64,000 nucleotides of DNA from Typha latifolia. Lineage: Eukaryota; Streptophyta; Magnoliopsida; Poales; Typhaceae. A program made the translations under genes and the position numbers. The notes below the pieces were generated by a model, which did not search any database, was not told where the DNA came from, and saw only the letters and a program-made list of their open reading frames with translations. Positions 36,720 to 48,411 of this stretch are shown here, piece after piece (position 1 is the first letter of the stretch; every line of letters begins with the position of its first letter). Location: NCBI GenBank assembly GCA_019914945.1, contig CM034102.1:8669501-8733500 (forward strand), read 5' to 3'.

Positions 36720-38341
36720 CATTACTACAAATAATTCATTTAACGACATTAGTAAATGTTGCCGAATGGATCTTTTAATGGTACTAACTTTTTACCAGCA
36801 TTTTTCTAGAATAGCCGCCTATGGATGTATTGCTAAAAGACATTGACATTTTCATCTAATGCTGGTAATTTTTTTATTTTCAATAGCTGCCTACGGAGGA
36901 GGCGGCACCCTCCTCCGTCGGTCACCTCCAAGACTCCACCATATTTCGTTGCAAATGCAGGGACACCTACGAGTTCACCCAAGGTGGTGCGGATAGGGGC
37001 CTCGTCGGTGTTATGGTCGCTTTTAGTGAATACGAGTTTTATCCGATTTGATAATCTGGACAGAAATTAGCACGAAACTTGCGAAGGTAACTGAGATCGA
37101 TCTAATCATTAGATTAATATGAGATTTGGATATGTTGTTCCTCTATGAGTTTGAAATCTAATGCAACTGGAATCATGACGATCGGATTAGATAACGGGCT
37201 GGACGTGGAATACGTGGTTAGGGTTATGAAAGATGATTATAGTATGGTGGATAGATTAGTACTTGAAACTAGATGAGGGGGGAGAAGAGAGCTTTCAAAT
37301 ATGGCTGGTAGCTAGAGGGATGAAGGAGAAGTAACGGATGTCATTTTTCTTTTTACAAATCAAACAAGTGGGTAAATAAAGTAGAATAATGTTGTGGATA
37401 ACAAGCTTTTTGTTTTCTATTATGATTGGATATATATTTCTTATTTGGAAGACAAGTTTGTTATATTTATGTTTACAGTGAAAATTATAATTATAAAATA
37501 TTAACTATTTAAGATGATACATTTTTTTTTTCTGTATTCAATGTATATGTCTTCTTTTGAAGACAAACTTTGTTATGCTTTATTGAATTATTGAAATTAT
37601 AATGAAGAGATTAACTAGTTATTTTGTCATTGTTTTGGATATTTTATTGATCTAGCAAGTTATTTCAAGTATCACTTCTAATATCTTTACTTTTATAATT
37701 TAATAAATATTTTTTTGTTCATATGTTTATACACTGGCTAAGCAACATATGCCAATGTTTATATATGTTACTATATAAACCTTTTGTGGCATATAAACAT
37801 GATGTGAAAAGCACTTTTATGGGTGTTTACTAAACGTTAGACAACAATATTTGCCGGCGTATCTAAATGTCGAAATATAAATATTTTGCAACGTATAAAT
37901 CTGTCGGCTAAAATTATATTTTCGGCATTTTGTAAATGCTAGTACATCTATTTTGCCTGGCATGTATCTAAACGCTGGCACATATAGTTTTCCTAGTGTT
38001 TATAATGTTGGTCATCCAACTTAAACTTATTTAATTAATTGACAGTAAAAATATTAGCCGACGTTTATAATTGTTGGCTACAATATTTGTGTCGGTGACT
38101 ATTTATGCTGACTAACATATTTATTGTGGCATTTCAACTAGTAGAACATTAGTTATCATCAGCATGTATAAGCGTTGTCAAAGAGATTTTGCCTAGCGTT
38201 TCTAATTAAATGCTGGCAGAAACCTTTACCAACGAAAGCATAAATGACATTTGCATATATGCTGCTAAAATGTTTACCCTGTGTTTAAATAGTTTGTTAT
38301 GACATATAAAAACGGCAGCATAAGTCTATTTTGGCGTAGTG
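36720..38341. mobile_element. Possible decayed CACTA-type DNA transposon remnant
   Basis: The left end reads CATTACTACAAATAATTC and the right end GGCGTAGTG, resembling the CACTA...TAGTG termini of the CMC superfamily. Many degenerate GCCGGCGTTTATAA/TTGTTGGC-like words fill 37720-38330, as in CACTA subterminal repeats. Within it, 37030-37330 resembles a gypsy LTR fragment. No matching 3-bp target duplication and no transposase were seen, so this call is tentative. Confidence 0.3.
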
Positions 38342-38723
38342 AATTGACAGGAGTAAAATTTTTTAGAGTATTTAAGTTAGAAAGTGAATGGTAGGATGAC
38401 GTAGACCTATTAATACTCGATGACATAGGGTAAGGTCACTCGTGAGTGACGGCTCATGATTTGCAACTAGTGGTGTGATAATGTGGAGCAGAGAGTTTAG
38501 ATGATAGTATTAATGTGCGGTACTAACCCCATGTAATGGGCTTATGATTAAGGTCCTTAGTTTGCGATACCGAGCAATCGGTTATACTGTTCGCCAAGTG
38601 ATAAGCTAGCAAGTTACCACTATGATGTACCCTCTTGTGGGTATTGTGTGGTTGGATGTGAGTATTGTGAGTGATGAGCTAGCAAGTTACCACTATGCTA
38701 AAGGCTTGATAGTCTGAAAAGAG

Positions 38724-38771
<48 letters not shown>

Positions 38772-39353
38772 ATATTGTTGACATGGCCTATGGGTAAAGC
38801 TTGGTATGAGCTCAAGTTTGAGGACACGATAGTCTGGGTTTGATGCATGTCACATTATAGATTACTAATGCATATACGTATTTAGATGAATATGCTGAAT
38901 ATGTGGTGTTTATACATTGATTTGATCATGATGTACATATTTATATTTACCTACCATTGCATCTTTATTTACACTAATTTTAATATATAGTAATGGATAC
39001 TTGCTGAACTTTATGCTCACTACCTTCTAATGAAAATATTTTCAGTTTATAGATGAGCTCGAGTTCGTGGAGAAGTTGACGATGATCTTTTTCATATTTT
39101 CTTTTAATTATTTATTTTTATATAAATTTAAGCCTGATGGCTTATAGCCCCTACGTGGGCATTTTGCTTCTGTTTTGGATAATTTGGGGCTTGTTATAGC
39201 CTTGGTATTATAGACTTTTATGCTCTATATTATTTGTGAAAATATAAGTTTTTTTTTAGTTTATTGTATTGAAACATTGATCAATAGGTAATGTGAATAT
39301 CATGTAGATTTCATCCACGTGAAGGGCATGTATATTTAGTGGCGGGTGTTACA
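38342..39353 (+). repeat. 3' part of a TGTAAC-type (Tekay-like) gypsy LTR
   Basis: It ends GGCGGGTGTTACA. The part at 38395-38590 matches 16190-16330 inverted (for example TGTGCGGTACT and GTAATGGGCTTA), so it belongs to the same LTR family as the solo LTR in the copia element. It contains a (TA)19 tract. The start is missing. Confidence 0.6.
38727..38764. repeat. (TA)19 microsatellite
   Basis: Uninterrupted TA dinucleotides inside the LTR fragment. Confidence 0.95.
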
Positions 39354-39469
39354 CTAGCAAATAGAGATTTACTCTAAGAAGGCATCCTAGATATTGAACC
39401 ACTTCAGGCTATTAAGTCCCAAGGATTAGAAATTTGCATGAAAAATTAATAAGCAATCTCCTTAGAGTT

Positions 39470-39816
39470 GATCGGCTAAGGAACAATTCCTTCAAGATCT
39501 AGATCTATTGTAGGAAATAGTCTGCGCAACTGAGAGAAAATATTCACCAAATATTCTCCCATAGTCATAAAATTACAAAACTAAGTGAAATCGATTTGTA
39601 ACTTTTTGAGCTACAATTTTCATATGCCCTTTGCAGATTCGAACTTCAACTAAGACAAATATACGATATATTGCAGATGATGGTGGTGGTGACAGGTGGA
39701 GTGGATGTTACGGTTATGGATGATAATGGAGATGAGGGTGGATTGTCGATGTGGTTTAAGGGGAATAAGACGAAGGGGAAAAAGTGATCAAGATCCCAAA
39801 GAAGAGGGAGGACTTG
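39470..39816 (-). repeat. Gypsy LTR family E, second copy, outer part
   Basis: It matches 33905-34260 block by block (GATCGGCTA, AGTCTGCGCAAC, GATGGTGGTGGTGACAGG, CCCAAAGAAGAGGG). It is interrupted at 39816 by a solo LTR and continues at 40647. Confidence 0.75.
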
Positions 39817-40646
39817 TGTTACAGACCAGATCTGGAACGATCCGTCCGTAGGATGATTATGAAAATTTAAGAGGTAGCCTCATGAGTTAGGGTTCTAATG
39901 AATCTAGTTTCACCTAAATCGGAGATCATGATGAAAAGATAAAAATAAAATAGTGGAGATATGTCAGAGAGGGCAGAACGGTAATTTCTGACGTTGTGGC
40001 GGTCGTCGGAGGCGGTCGTCGGAGGGTAGCGGACGACCAAGGGTGGTCGTGGACGGGCCATATTGTAGGGTGGCTGCTGAAGGTAAGAGGTGACTAGGGT
40101 TTGGATGCTTGAAAGGTATCTACAGTTATGATCTACTCCTATAAAAATAAAGACAATCTAACGACTAATGAAAAAAAGATAAGGAGAAGAATAATAACTG
40201 GCTAAACTCAGATTTCTCTCCTTTTATATATTATCAATACATGTCCATTCCTATTTATAGGAGTAAAAATCCATAGCGAATCGGATCCACATGCGGATTA
40301 TCCAATTTATTTGAAATTCAAACAACAAGATAAAGCTAGCTATCTAACTAAATCAGCATTCTTTATCTTTAACGAATTAATCCTTCATTTCTCAATAGAT
40401 AGATTCCGAATCTGGAGAAGTTGTGAATACCAAAGTTATAAATCTGGAGGTTGGCGATCTTATCCAGCTGGTTTGATATTATTCGGACTTCTATAGAATA
40501 TTCGGCAAATATTTTTCCAAAACTATGCAAAGCTGGATAAAATTCTAACCTTCTAATTAAACCAAATAAGCAAATAAGATAACTATACTCAATCCATTAA
40601 GTCTAATCTTCTCTTGATGTGATCCGATCTGACCCGGTTCGCATCA
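39817..40646 (-). repeat. Solo LTR of gypsy family F (830 bases)
   Basis: The ends are TGTTACAGACC and GGTTCGCATCA on the plus strand. The flanks ACTTG (left) and ACTCG (right) form a five-base target duplication with one mismatch, and the family E LTR resumes exactly after it. Size and ends agree with the inverted copy at 45672-46500 (829 bases). Confidence 0.85.
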
Positions 40647-41413
40647 ACTCGACAGACGAGGGGACGAGGGAGATTAGAAGTTAGGAGAGAATTTGCCAAC
40701 GGTAAAGGTAGTAGGTTGGTGAAGAGGGAGGAGGGAGATTAGGGTAGAGAAGATAGAGAGAAGATAGGAGGCAAGAACCCAATAATCCAATAGCATAATA
40801 ATTTTGGCTACCATCCACACCTTTATAAAGGCTAGTCAACAAGCTAAAATAATAATGATTAACCATAATTCTAGAAGATTCTCGCTGATCGCGTTCGAGG
40901 GGACGAGGGAGATTAGAAGTTAGGAGAGACCTTGCCAACGGTAGAGGTAGTAAGTTGGTGAAGAGGGAGGAGGGAGATTAGGGTAGAGAAGATAGAGAGA
41001 AGATAGGAGGCAAGATACCAATAATCCAATAGCATAATAATTTTGGCTACCATCCACACCTTTATAGAGGCTAGTCAACAAGTCAAAATAATAATAATTA
41101 ACCCTAATTCTAGAAGATTCCTGCTGATCGCGTTCGAATGCGCTTGATCGTATTCGAATACACAAAATGCGTTCTCTGTTGATACGCAATATAGGCGTTC
41201 GAACGCCGTGTTCGAATGCGCTCGACCGTGTTCGAACGTGCATGACTGCGTTCAAACACGCATTTCACGTTCTCTGTTTTTGCAAACTTGATGTAGGCGT
41301 TCGCAAAACTGTTCGAACGCGACCCCTTTCGCATTTGAACGTGACCTACAGAAAATTTATTTTAATAAAAATAAATAACTAATGTAATAAGAAAAGACTA
41401 TAACTAAGTGTAT
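40647..41413 (-). repeat. Gypsy LTR family E, second copy, inner part with a 239-base tandem duplication
   Basis: Continues 39816 after the solo LTR. The segment starting GGGACGAGGGAGATTAGAAG at 40661 recurs at 40900 (shift 239), with about 95% identity by eye. The duplication breaks at CGCGTTCGAG|GGG, that is, at the first palindrome. The part after 41140 carries a TTCGAA array, and then CTACAGAAAATTTATTTTAA, which also closes the array in gypsy copy A LTRs. Confidence 0.8.
41122..41345. repeat. TTCGAA palindrome array in the family E LTR
   Basis: At least nine TTCGAA-type sites, such as GCGTTCGAACGC-like, GTATTCGAATAC (still a perfect palindrome), TGTTCGAACGTG and CGCATTTGAACG. The spacers carry CGTTCTCTGTT(G/T) rather than the gypsy A spacer. 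Confidence 0.85.
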
Positions 41414-44400
41414 CAGGAGCTTACAAGAAGAAGTATAAGAAATATTAAAGTTGGGTGACCAGAAGAAGAGGATACAGGAGAGGATTGTAAAAGTGGGCAA
41501 GGCTAAGGCACTAGAACAATCTAGCAAGAAGCGAGTTAACTCAAGTAATGACCCTTTCATGCAGTGCCTTTCATTTTCAAAATTTTCTTCAAATGGATTA
41601 CTATTTATTGCATGTAATTGTGGAATTCATCTAGATATTACAATTGAGGAACAAGAAGAGAATATGTAGATTCTAAGAGCCTTTAAGAGGAAAAGAGCAA
41701 AAAGATATATGGAGGCTACAAAAGGAAAAAATTGTGATCCAAACAAAGGGGAGAATGGGTGCTAAATGAAAGGCTCGTTCTGGAATATGAGAGATTTAGG
41801 GATAGTGAAAAAAAAAAAGAATACAAGAGTTTATTTTGCAAGAGCAGCCAAATTTCATTTATATTTAGGAAACTATGTATGATAGAATTTTATAGATTCT
41901 TGGATGTGGTAAAATAAGATGTTGGTCTTATCTTCCATATTTTGGGAGTTCTAGGGTCCTTATGATCGGTGTGAATTAAAAAATTTGGAGGTTTAGAAGT
42001 TGTTACTAGGTTTTTGTTTTCAAATATCTATGATCCTGACAGTTGAGATGAAAAACAGGTGCTATGGGAGGAAGTTGTGGCATATGAAATAGTGGCATGG
42101 TAATGAATGGTTAATTGGATGTGACTTTAATGCAACTAGTAGAGGTGTAAAAAAAGTAATAGTAGAGGTGTAAAAAAATGAGTAATTTTAATAAAGTAAT
42201 TAATGATTTATAATTGATTGAGATGAAAATGATAGGTAGAAGATTTACCTAGTCAGATATGAGAGCAACCGAATTTAGCACTGCCTAGAAGAATCTTTGC
42301 TACTACTGATTGATTGAGAGTGCATGTTCCCTATGACTAGAGTTACTGCATTACTTATCTTTAGATTAGTGCATTACTTGTTTTCCAAAGAAGATTTTGA
42401 TGGCTTGGTATAAAAGTAGTGGAATTCTCCTATAGGAGGCACTTCAGCAATGGACTAGTGGACCACTAAAATCAAGAAAGTGAGAGGTATTGTGGGGCTG
42501 GAGTAAAAATAATAAGAAAGTAGATAAACCCCAAAAGAAGGGATGGCTTGAGATGCACTATACCTAAGATATGAATCTAACTACTAAGGAGTTGGGATAT
42601 GAATCTAACTACTAAGGAGTTGGCTACATGGAGAGACTGTATCTAATCTCACTCAGTTGTATGAAGAGGAGAGTTGCTGTGGTAGCAGAGATCCAAGCAG
42701 CAATAGTTGATGTATAGAGATTTGAACACATCTTATTTTTATACCATAAGCAATGGAAAGAATAGAAGGAATACTATAAGCTCCTTAATGATAAAGGGGG
42801 AACAGGTGCAAGAGATTACGAAAATTAAATCTCATATTACAATTTACTACCAAGGTTATTTGATGCTGTTACGGATTGGGGGCTAAAGATAACCAAGGAG
42901 ATTTGGGAGTAATATAAGTTGGGGGAAGATGAGGCTCTAAATTTGAGTATATCTTTTAATGAGGAGGAGATTTATAAGATTATTTGTAGAACGACCAGGA
43001 CACTAAGTTCTGATGGTTTTAGCATAAAATTGTATCATAAGTTTTGAGATTTACTTAAAAATAATTTGGTGAATATTTTTTTAGGAGCTATATGAAGGGA
43101 AAAGAACCTTACATTGACTTAATTATACTATATATTGGTTCTTATTCCATGAAAGCTTGAGCTGAGAGAGTTTAAGATTATAGGCAAATCAATTTGCTCA
43201 ACTATAGTTATAAGATAGAGAAGTTCTTACCAGTCAACTTTGTACTATGAACAAGGACTTAATTGTTAATTACCAAAGTACTTTTATTAAGTAAAAATAT
43301 ATCCTAGATAGTATGGTGATTGCCTGTGAGATTATTTTTAGGATTAAAAAGAAGAAAGGAGAAATAATTTTGTTAAAGCTTGACTTTAAATAAGCTTATG
43401 AGAAGGTGAGATATGATTATTTTGTTTGATGTTTTAAATTTTCCTAAGAACTGAAATAACTAGGTTATGCAATCAGTTATTCAACTGCCTTTTCTATAGT
43501 TCTAATCAATGGAGACCTTGATAAGTATTTTAGATGTAGAAAAGGGCTATAATAAGGTGATCCTTTATCCCCCTATTTGATTTTGTTGGTTACTAATGGG
43601 TTAAATCGTATGATTGACCAAGCAAATGAACATAACTTGTCAAGTGGGTTGGGAGATGATGTGAGAGATCAAGGGACAATAAATTTGTAAATGACACCCT
43701 TATTTTCCTCAAGGTTAATGAGAAAGAAGTAAAGATTCTAAAGTTGTTGTTATTTACTATTTTGAAGCTATTTCAAGGCTGAAGATCAATTTTGAGAAAC
43801 TTCCTTTGCCTATATTGGTTTTAATCCTAAGAAAGGAGCGAGGTTGTCTAATATTTTAAACTGTAAATTTGAGAAACTTCCTAAGCTTACTATTGTATGA
43901 CAATAAGCTCATAAAATATGATTAGATGCAGAGTTAAAAAGAGACTTACTAAGTTACTGGATGGAAAAAAAAACTTCTCTCTAAGAGAAAGGATCACTCG
44001 CATAAAGAGGTGTAGGAATTAATGTAGCTAGTTGAGACTATTGGAATTTCAATGTCCAATAGGACTAATACTCTAAAGTTGCAGTTTACTCGTAATGGCA
44101 TATCTACACTATCAAATCCTATATCAATTCTTAAATAAATAGGTGGTCATTCCTAGAAGATTACTAATGACTTGGAATTAAATATAACTTTAAAAGTGTA
44201 AGCTCTTCTATGGCTGATGTGTTAGAATAGAATTTTGACTAAGAATAATTTGCTAAGAAGAGGATGGGCCGGTCGTGCTACATATGTTTTATGCCCATCT
44301 TTTTTAAAACTGCTAGTATGTGAAAAAGTAAAAGGGTTTTCAATGGATTAGAAAGGCACTAGGTTGACAAACAACCCTAAACATGTTAAAGATTGTTTTT

Positions 44401-44960
44401 TGGGGGAGAAAATTCTAAAAAATAAGGATGATACCAAGTGGTTCTTAATTTGGATTGCAGCTATGATCTCGAGTATAGAATTTTTAATGATCGCTCAAAG
44501 TCCTAGGTGGCCTTGCATCACATAATAACATCCTTATTGTTATGCTACGAGGGAATTCAAGGAGAAAACACTTCTAAAATGGCAAAGTAGTTGATTACCG
44601 AGTGGTGATAAACCTGAGAAAGGAAAATTGCAGAGTTGATGGCAATGGTTCCCAGTCAAGCTATAGTTATTGTATCTAAAATTTTAAATTTAGTTGGTTG
44701 ATATTTGTAAAACTATTGGTGGTGTTAAAACTTTTGTTGATAGTGTTAAAACTTAAGAAGTTGGTTGTGTTTGTTTCATGGTTTTGCTTTGAATTCATCT
44801 CTGTAGGTTGTTTGTCTAGTGATTACCGCTTCGTTTGTTTGTTTAGGGGGATATGCTGTTTTGTGTTGTTGGTGGTGTTGCCATCAAACTCAGGTGTAAT
44901 TGCCGGATGGTGATGTTTATTTTTTCAATAAAACTGGTCTTGGCCTTTTGTAAAAAGAAT
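41414..44960 (+). mobile_element. Decayed LINE (L1-type non-LTR retrotransposon)
   Basis: Translated fragments give the plant LINE order. Endonuclease-like: IGRRFTWSDMRATEFS near 42235. RT: LSISFNEEEIYKII and SSDGFSIKLYHKF (about 42940-43040), ILVLIPWK-like sequence (near 43140), RIKKKKGEIILLKLDFK (43340-43390), then FSIVLINGDLDKYFRCRKGL followed by GDPLSPYL (43490-43580), which matches the conserved G-(D/C)PLSP RT block. It ends with TCAATAAAACTGG near 44925, like an L1 3' tail with a poly(A) signal. Stops and frameshifts are very frequent, so it is old and dead. The 5' boundary is uncertain. Confidence 0.7.
42568..42623 (+). repeat. 28-base tandem duplication inside the LINE
   Basis: GATATGAATCTAACTACTAA plus GGAGTTGG occurs twice, starting at 42568 and 42596, without change. 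Confidence 0.9.
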
Positions 44961-45671
44961 ATTAGATCTAGTTTAAAAGTTCTAAAAAATTGTTTCAATG
45001 ATATTTGCTTAATTGATAATTGGTTTTAATTGAAAACTTTACTCGGCTAACTAGGAGGTTTATTGAATATGTTGAACACTCAGACTTTGCATAAAGTGCT
45101 AAATTTTATGTGTTGATTAACTTAGACTTAATAAAAATTGATGTGAGGATTTGTTTATTTATTGTTTGTCAAATTGATTTTAGACAATTGCATGGATATC
45201 TTGTGCAAGATTTGCATGATCTTTCGAGATATAAAACAAGAAATGTCTTGATTCTAGAAAGATTGTATTGGTAGAATATTATTTAGGGCATAGTTATCAG
45301 AACCGAACCAGGCTGGGTGGTCGGATCGGTGAATTGACCAACAAACCGATTTAATTTTACTATTAGAGCAAATAAGCAATCCACCCTGTAAAAATTGACT
45401 AACCCGGAGATTGAATTGGTGAACCATGCAACCTTGCTGGTTTTTGGTGAATCGGCCGAGTCAACTATTTTTACAAAATTATATAATTATCCTTAATATT
45501 TAATTATTCTATTCTATATCCTAATAGTATTTAATGCTAGAATTATAAACTAAATTATTTTTCCACATATACCCTTAAAAGTCTCTTATTTGTTTATATG
45601 TCTATCTAAAGTTCATATTTACATGATAACTTCTAAAATATAAATTTTTTGCACGAATACCTTTTAAAATC
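44961..45671. other. Intergenic sequence without recognised gene
   Basis: AT-rich. A GAACC/GGTC-rich segment at 45300-45480 contains several AACC/GGTT inverted words but no coding sequence. Confidence 0.5.
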
Positions 45672-46500
45672 TGATGCAATTCAGACTAGATCAGATCACC
45701 TCGAAAGACATTGGGATGAATGGATTGAGTCTAGTTATCTTATTTGCTTATTTGTTTTAGTTAGAGCCTTAGTAGGTTAGGATTTTATTTAATTAGCTAA
45801 ATCCAACTCTATGCAGTTTCGGAAAAATATTTGTAGAATATTTTACAAACATCCAAATAATATCAAACTAGCTGGATAAGATTGTCAACCTCTAAATCTA
45901 CAACTTTGGTATTCACAACTTCTCGAGATTTGGAATTTATCTATGGCAAAACAAAGGGTTAATTTGAGAAGATAATGAAGACTAGTTTAGTTGATTTGTT
46001 AGGATTTTAACTTAGTTGTTTGGGTCTCTAGGGTGAGCCTCTATAAATATGTAAAGAAAACCCTAATTGGAGTTTAATTTGATAATTGAAATGGCATTGT
46101 GCTTTTATCTCCTTTCTTCTTGCTCTAGCTATTGGCGCCTTCTCCCACCTCTTTCCTTTCATCGCCCAAGTCTTTGGTCGGCTTCCTCTAACTCCTAATC
46201 CCCCTCTTCTACAACAACTTCTTCTCTTTCATTTTGAATGAATAAATCTAGCACCTATCTAGCCATTGAAGGGCTATCAAGTTAGGGTTTATCTAACCTT
46301 CGATCACTATTCGACCAATATCTCAAGATCTAGCCATCCAAATCCTACGATCTTAGATTCGTTAGAAAGCTCTTTCAAGGGCGACAACATATCCAAAATT
46401 TAGCAGGATCCAACGGCTAGATCATTCATAGCTTTTTCGAAGGTCGCGTCCTCAAACCGGTCCAGAACTGTTACAGATCAGATTAAGCTAGTTCGTAACA
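45672..46500 (+). repeat. Solo LTR of gypsy family F (829 bases)
   Basis: The ends are TGATGCAATTCAG and GTTCGTAACA. The flanks AAATC (left) and ACATC (right) are a five-base target duplication with one mismatch. The sequence is the inverse counterpart of 39817-40646 and, over its right part, of 18592-19140. Confidence 0.82.
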
Positions 46501-48411
46501 ACATCCCTATTTTTTACGTGAACATAATAAAATATCATTAAAATTTAAACAATTTAAATATAAAAGGATAAAAATGTCCCTATTCTTGTTTTCAAGTATT
46601 TCTCTTAGTTAATAGTATTTTTTTATATTAAATAACTTAACTTGAAAATGAAGGTATCTATATAAATAATATTTGTTTTAAGGGATATACATACATTTAT
46701 ACTATTTTTATAGATATTTATTTATTTTTAGAATTATTTAGATCTATTCATCTATTATTTAAATATTTTTAAGAAACTAGCAATCTAGACAGGTGAACCA
46801 TTAGTTGAACCAATAACCTAGTGACTCTACCCCTAATCGGGTTAATGTTTAGTCCGATTCTAATAACTATAATTTAGGGAGTGTTTGGTCACAAAATTAT
46901 CAAGAGGAGATTGTGAATGAAATTTTATATAATGGCAAGTTTGTGAACAAAATATATTTTAAAATATATTATACAATCTAATATAGATAGAAGAGTAAGA
47001 CACATAACTTGTGGAAAATAGTATACACGTAAAGAGAATGGAAAAATCTAATGCAAACACAAGTCAAAAGACTAATATTTGGCAGTGCAAGGCTGGTTGC
47101 ACACCTAGCATAATAGGGTGCCACCTTGGCATGAAATTCATATGTAATTTCATATGGAAGCAAGGCCTCGTGCACAACATTCGTGCGACAATATAAAAAT
47201 TAAAAATATATTCAGACTTGGTGTTTCCTTTCAGAATTCTCCTAATATGAATTGCAGAAGTTTCTCACACTATATGAGATCCAGAAGCAATGTATTTATC
47301 ACATCCAAGAATCCGTCGTCACTTGAAACTCTCAATTTTCTATCAACAATTCAAGTGCTAATCAAACACAATTTACAACTTATAGCACATTGACGAAACT
47401 AAACTAGAGGCTAAGAGACTACATCCAACTCAAGGAAAACACAAGGAAGATCAAGATAAATATTTAAAGAGTTCTTAGTAAGCTACCTACGTATGTCCAA
47501 GCACTAGTCTACAACAATGATCATCGACCACAGGAGGAATGATTGAGTTATCCACATCCACATCTGCCGCCACTAATGGCATGAGGATTGAGGGTTGATT
47601 AGCACCACTAACGGCATCAAGATTGAGGGTTCAAATGCTTACCAAAAGATGACCTATTTACATGAATAGTTATATGTGTGGATTACATTCGAAAGTTTAC
47701 TTAAATACTGAGACATTAGAATGCCAGAGAGATTGTACATAAATTTTATTTTTATTATTTGGTAAAAATAGATTGATCAATTTTAAGTGAATGCGTGGAA
47801 TTTTTTATTTTAGATGAGAGATTTTTCACGTTAAAAAATTATTGTGTTTGCCATGTTTTCCTTTTCTTACTGAATTTCGATTATCAAAGTTCAATTATAA
47901 ATCCATTTTTCTAGATCTAATAGGATTCAAATTTCCCAAATTAAATCAATTTTAGTTTTATCTTTTACTTTGACATTGACATTTCATATTTCCTATACCT
48001 AGAGAAATTAAGAATCCTATCTCCTCCGAAATTTTAATTAGTTACAGAGCATATCCTAGGGATTCACCTTTTTTCATAATCAAACATGTAGTTGATAATA
48101 TTGGCAATTTTGGAAACATGTTTGGAAAGTAGTGAATCTCATTTGCTACCTATGAAAGATAAATAACTGTAGCCAGCTTCCAATCTAAGATGCTTGGCAT
48201 ATTAAGTCATGCATTAGCTGATGCAAATGCAGCACAAATGATTCCTCAGTGCAATTAGAACACGGCTTTTCAAGTGCTTAATGTTCGTAAACTTCTCACT
48301 CATGATAATGAGATACATATATTCCACTATACAAGAAATGAAACCAGGATATATTTTCCGTAAAGAAGGAATTGATGACCTTTTAGTGCAGACGCTCTGT
48401 TGTTACCACTA
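46501..48411. other. 3' flank of the LEA-2 gene
   Basis: AT-rich, no recognised gene. The 3' untranslated region of the minus-strand LEA-2 gene should lie at the right end, below 48412. Confidence 0.55.

Noticed and set aside
30904..39353. A single 8.4-kb element bounded by TGTAACACCC and GGGTGTTACA
   Set aside because: The ends match as perfect inverted copies, but flanks ATATC and CTAGC are not a target duplication, and several unrelated LTRs with their own ends lie between; more likely separate LTR fragments.
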